From the NCBI GenBank assembly GCA_016706055.1, contig JADJKL010000003.1, positions 372,001 to 436,000 of the forward strand: a stretch of DNA of 64,000 nucleotides, in the 5' to 3' direction. The position numbers and the translations under genes were made by a program. Under the pieces are notes generated by a model. That model saw only the letters and a program-made list of their open reading frames with translations. It ran no database searches and was not told the origin of the DNA. Positions 61,847 through 64,000 of the stretch are shown here, one piece after another. The DNA is from Chitinophagaceae bacterium (GTDB lineage: Bacteria; Bacteroidota; Bacteroidia; Chitinophagales; Chitinophagaceae). Within the stretch, counting starts at the first letter, position 1. The number at the start of each line of letters is the position of its first letter.

Positions 61847-63058
61847 TTATGCAACTGCTTTCTTCACCAAATCTGCTGCTTCGCTTAGTAAGATGGCAGA
61901 CTGTACTTGCAAGCCGCTTTCGTCAATCAGCTTTTTGGCTTCTACTGCATTGGTGCCTTGCAGTCGAACGATGATTGGTATTTGTATGTTGCCCAGCTTT
62001 TGATAAGCATCAATAACACCTTGCGCCACACGGTCGCAACGAACGATTCCGCCAAAGATGTTGATAAGGATTGCTTTTACTGCAGGGTCTTTTAAAATTA
62101 TTTTGAATCCGGCTTCTACCGTTTGTGCATTAGCACTACCACCCACATCAAGGAAGTTGGCTGGTTCGCCACCGCTTAATTTTATCATATCCATAGTTGC
62201 CATAGCAAGCCCGGCACCATTTACCATGCAACCTACGTTGCCATCAAGCTTTACAAAGTTCAGGTTGAACTGCCCGGCTTCTACTTCTGTTGGGTCTTCT
62301 TCTGTTACATCTCTTAGTGATGCAAGGTCTTTGTGACGCATCAAAGAATTTTCATCTAACCCCATCTTACAGTCAACAGCAATTATTTTATCATCAGACG
62401 CTTTGAATAGCGGATTGATTTCTAACATTGAACAATCTAATCCGATGTAAGCATTGTAAAGATTGGTTACAAATTTTACGCAGTTCTTAAATGCCTCGCC
62501 ACTAAGTCCAAGATTGAAAGCAATCTTTCTTGCCTGAAAACCTAGCAAGCCACCAGAAGGGTGAACCCACTCTTTAAAAATTTTATCGGGAGTGTTGTGT
62601 GCAACATCTTCAATGTTCATACCGCCTTCAGTGCTGTACATAATTACGTTCTGCCCTTTGGTACGGTCTAATAATATGGAGAGATAGAATTCTTTTCTTT
62701 CGCTTGGTCCATCGTAATACATATCCTGCGCCACCAATACTTTGTTTACTACTTTACCCGCAGGGCCGGTTTGTATAGTTACTAATGTGCCACCTAATAT
62801 TTTGTTGGCGAAGTCGCTTATTTCTTCAAGACTTTTACCAACCTTAACACCATTAATGCCTGTTTCTTTTACGGTTCCTTTTCCTCTACCTCCGGCATGT
62901 ATCTGTGCTTTTATTACTGCAAAGCTGCTGCCCGATTCATTCTTAATTTGGCGGTAAGCTTCTTCTGCCTCATGCACTGTATTGCATGCAAAGCCTTCCT
63001 GCACAGGAACATTGTATTTTTTTAATAACTCTTTAGCTTGGTATTCATGTAGATTCAT
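61847..63058 (-). CDS. sucC: succinate--CoA ligase (ADP-forming) subunit beta
   Basis: 403 residues, normal length. With SucD it makes succinyl-CoA, or succinate plus ATP, in the TCA cycle. The ATP-grasp domain starts MNLHEYQAKELLKKYNVPVQEGFA; AGGRGKG near residue 53 binds nucleotide; MLEINPLF near 203 and NGAGLAMATMDMIKLSGGEPANFLDVGG near 265-290 complete the family pattern. The partner sucD is not in the window. Upstream, a heptamer tandem repeat lies 32 bp before the start. Confidence 0.96.
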   Translation of the reverse strand: MNLHEYQAKELLKKYNVPVQEGFACNTVHEAEEAYRQIKNESGSSFAVIKAQIHAGGRGKGTVKETGINGVKVGKSLEEISDFANKILGGTLVTIQTGPAGKVVNKVLVAQDMYYDGPSERKEFYLSILLDRTKGQNVIMYSTEGGMNIEDVAHNTPDKIFKEWVHPSGGLLGFQARKIAFNLGLSGEAFKNCVKFVTNLYNAYIGLDCSMLEINPLFKASDDKIIAVDCKMGLDENSLMRHKDLASLRDVTEEDPTEVEAGQFNLNFVKLDGNVGCMVNGAGLAMATMDMIKLSGGEPANFLDVGGSANAQTVEAGFKIILKDPAVKAILINIFGGIVRCDRVAQGVIDAYQKLGNIQIPIIVRLQGTNAVEAKKLIDESGLQVQSAILLSEAADLVKKAVA

Positions 63059-63089
63059 TCTGTAAAGATTTGTGGCGAAGATAAGGATT

Positions 63090-63117
63090 GTGAATAGTGA
63101 ATAGTGAATGGTGAATG
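63090..63117. repeat. heptamer tandem repeat between sucC and a lipoprotein gene
   Basis: Four units GTGAATA, GTGAATA, GTGAATG, GTGAATG in direct succession, in the divergent gap where the sucC promoter would lie. Confidence 0.85.
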
Positions 63118-63147
63118 GGTTTTTTGCAGATGCTGTATCTTTCGGGG

Positions 63148-63954
63148 ATGAAGCTAATGTGTGTTTTATGCTGTATAATTCTTTTTTCCTGCAAAGAGGT
63201 ACAAAAACTTCATTGGCCGGAAAGTACTTCCACCATAACCGGTTCTGAATTTTACAAACAAGCAGCTGCGATGAACTGGGCGGCCAGAGATTCTTTTGCT
63301 GTGAAGGAAATATTGGCAGGAAATGTTCCCGGATTTTTGAGAGAATTTAAACCGATTAATGTTTGGGTAACGGATTCAGCAACGGGTAAAAAAATCAATG
63401 CCACTTATTATGTAGCGCCGGATTATTTAAGTATTGGTAGTAATGATGATTGGGCAAGAATAAATATTTCTCCTAAAGCTGCGCAGCAAATTGCGGATGA
63501 TTTTGAATGTTTTTTGCCAACCAGAAAAATGGTGGATGATATTTACAATGCGGCTATTGTAAAATTGGAACCTGTGCCGATGTATGCCTTTCGTGACAGC
63601 ACTCCGACGATGTGGCAACACCATTTAATAATAGAAGGCCAGCGAAAGGGTAGAAGCGGATTGATTGCTGGTATAAAAAAAGATGTAGTGATAAGCGGAA
63701 AAATTACAAGAGATGGAAGGGCAGACAGAGTGGCCATTTATGGCTGGCATAAGTTAGATGGTAAACCTATTCAACCATTATATACGGGTCATATTTATTG
63801 GTGGGTTGATTACAGCCAGGGCATACGATTAGTGTACCGCAATATAAAAGTCGATGGCAAATGGATGGATTATATTGATGTGCTGAAAGACAAAACCCTT
63901 CAACGCTTATTGTGCAATGAAGCCTTTTGCGATTATTACCGATATAGTTATTAA
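63148..63954 (+). CDS. lipoprotein of unknown function
   Basis: 268 residues from ATG 63148 (an upstream start at 63115 would put an odd extension before the signal peptide). MKLMCVLCCIILFSC has a type II signal with lipobox LFSC. The mature part is rich in Trp, Asp and Tyr (NWAARDSFAVKEILAGNVPGFLREF, YYVAPDYLSIGSNDDWARINISPKAAQQIADDF, RLVYRNIKVDGKWMDYIDVLKD). It has no motif I recognise, though YYVAPDYLSIGS and GKWMDYID look like conserved blocks of a peptidoglycan- or glycan-linked family. It diverges from sucC. Confidence 0.68.
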   Translation: MKLMCVLCCIILFSCKEVQKLHWPESTSTITGSEFYKQAAAMNWAARDSFAVKEILAGNVPGFLREFKPINVWVTDSATGKKINATYYVAPDYLSIGSNDDWARINISPKAAQQIADDFECFLPTRKMVDDIYNAAIVKLEPVPMYAFRDSTPTMWQHHLIIEGQRKGRSGLIAGIKKDVVISGKITRDGRADRVAIYGWHKLDGKPIQPLYTGHIYWWVDYSQGIRLVYRNIKVDGKWMDYIDVLKDKTLQRLLCNEAFCDYYRYSY

Positions 63955-64000
63955 TAATGCCTTTTCTATAACCTGGGTATAAATTTATAATTAACAAATA

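Overview
The window looks like chromosome from a Bacteroidota bacterium, most likely a member of the Chitinophagaceae. This is inferred from gene content (DUF3667, DUF3810, DUF2723/TMEM260-like and MuiA/DUF4139 families, GH109-type oxidoreductase, many lipoproteins and secreted proteins of unknown function), from the low G+C, from the near absence of Shine-Dalgarno sequences, and from the TTTG-N20-TAnnTTTG promoter type in front of several tRNA genes. It is mostly ordinary housekeeping sequence on both strands with short operons.

Layout. 1-2.9 kb: end of a c-type cytochrome, a secreted protein, a methyltransferase, tRNA-Val(UAC), tag. 3.0-3.66 kb: a stretch of G/C and A homopolymers that looks like bad sequence and damages the 3' end of a tRNA-Val(GAC). 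3.7-13.3 kb: mtaB, DUF4258-plsC, priA, hpf, two paralogous membrane proteins, an esterase and an NAD(P)-binding protein. 13.3-18.6 kb: murB, two paralogous barrel-like proteins (the second frameshifted), and a MoxR ATPase-VWA pair with a GxxExxY gene sitting between them inside inverted repeats. 18.7-27.4 kb: a large DUF2723 membrane protein, SAM hydrolase, SDR, tRNA-Lys, and the yceD-rpmF-plsX operon, with an in-frame stop in plsX. 27.6-34 kb: DUF3810 metalloprotease-like protein, tspO, dcd, a phosphopantetheinyl transferase, DUF2130, then a tRNA-Leu cluster containing one good tRNA-Leu(UAA), one copy with a palindromic hairpin in place of its anticodon arm, and one 5'-truncated copy that supplies the last codons of a GIY-YIG nuclease gene. 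34-47.4 kb: two histidine kinases, tRNA-Leu(GAG), DapA-like/GH109 pair, DUF3667, mazG, and a surface metalloprotease fused to a barrel-like region. 47.4-57.6 kb: valS (with an in-frame heptamer repeat), esterase, the N-end-rule pair aat-clpS, a SET protein, methyltransferase, GNAT, DedA, SDR. 57.7-64 kb: a second G/C-run artefact that cuts the end of a frameshifted MuiA/DUF4139 gene, a decayed class III cyclase gene, sucC and a lipoprotein.

The most interesting structures are (i) the tRNA-Leu/GIY-YIG locus, where a tRNA-plus-terminator unit is duplicated on either side of a nuclease gene; (ii) the roughly 460-bp GxxExxY unit bounded by 17-bp inverted repeats inside a two-gene operon; (iii) a five-copy dispersed intergenic repeat with the core CCTTGCGTCGCAC; and (iv) heptameric tandem repeats, one inside valS. 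Several breaks (plsX stop, two single-base frameshifts, two homopolymer tracts) may be sequence error rather than biology, and are marked as such. Gene identities come from motif recognition by eye; no database search was run.
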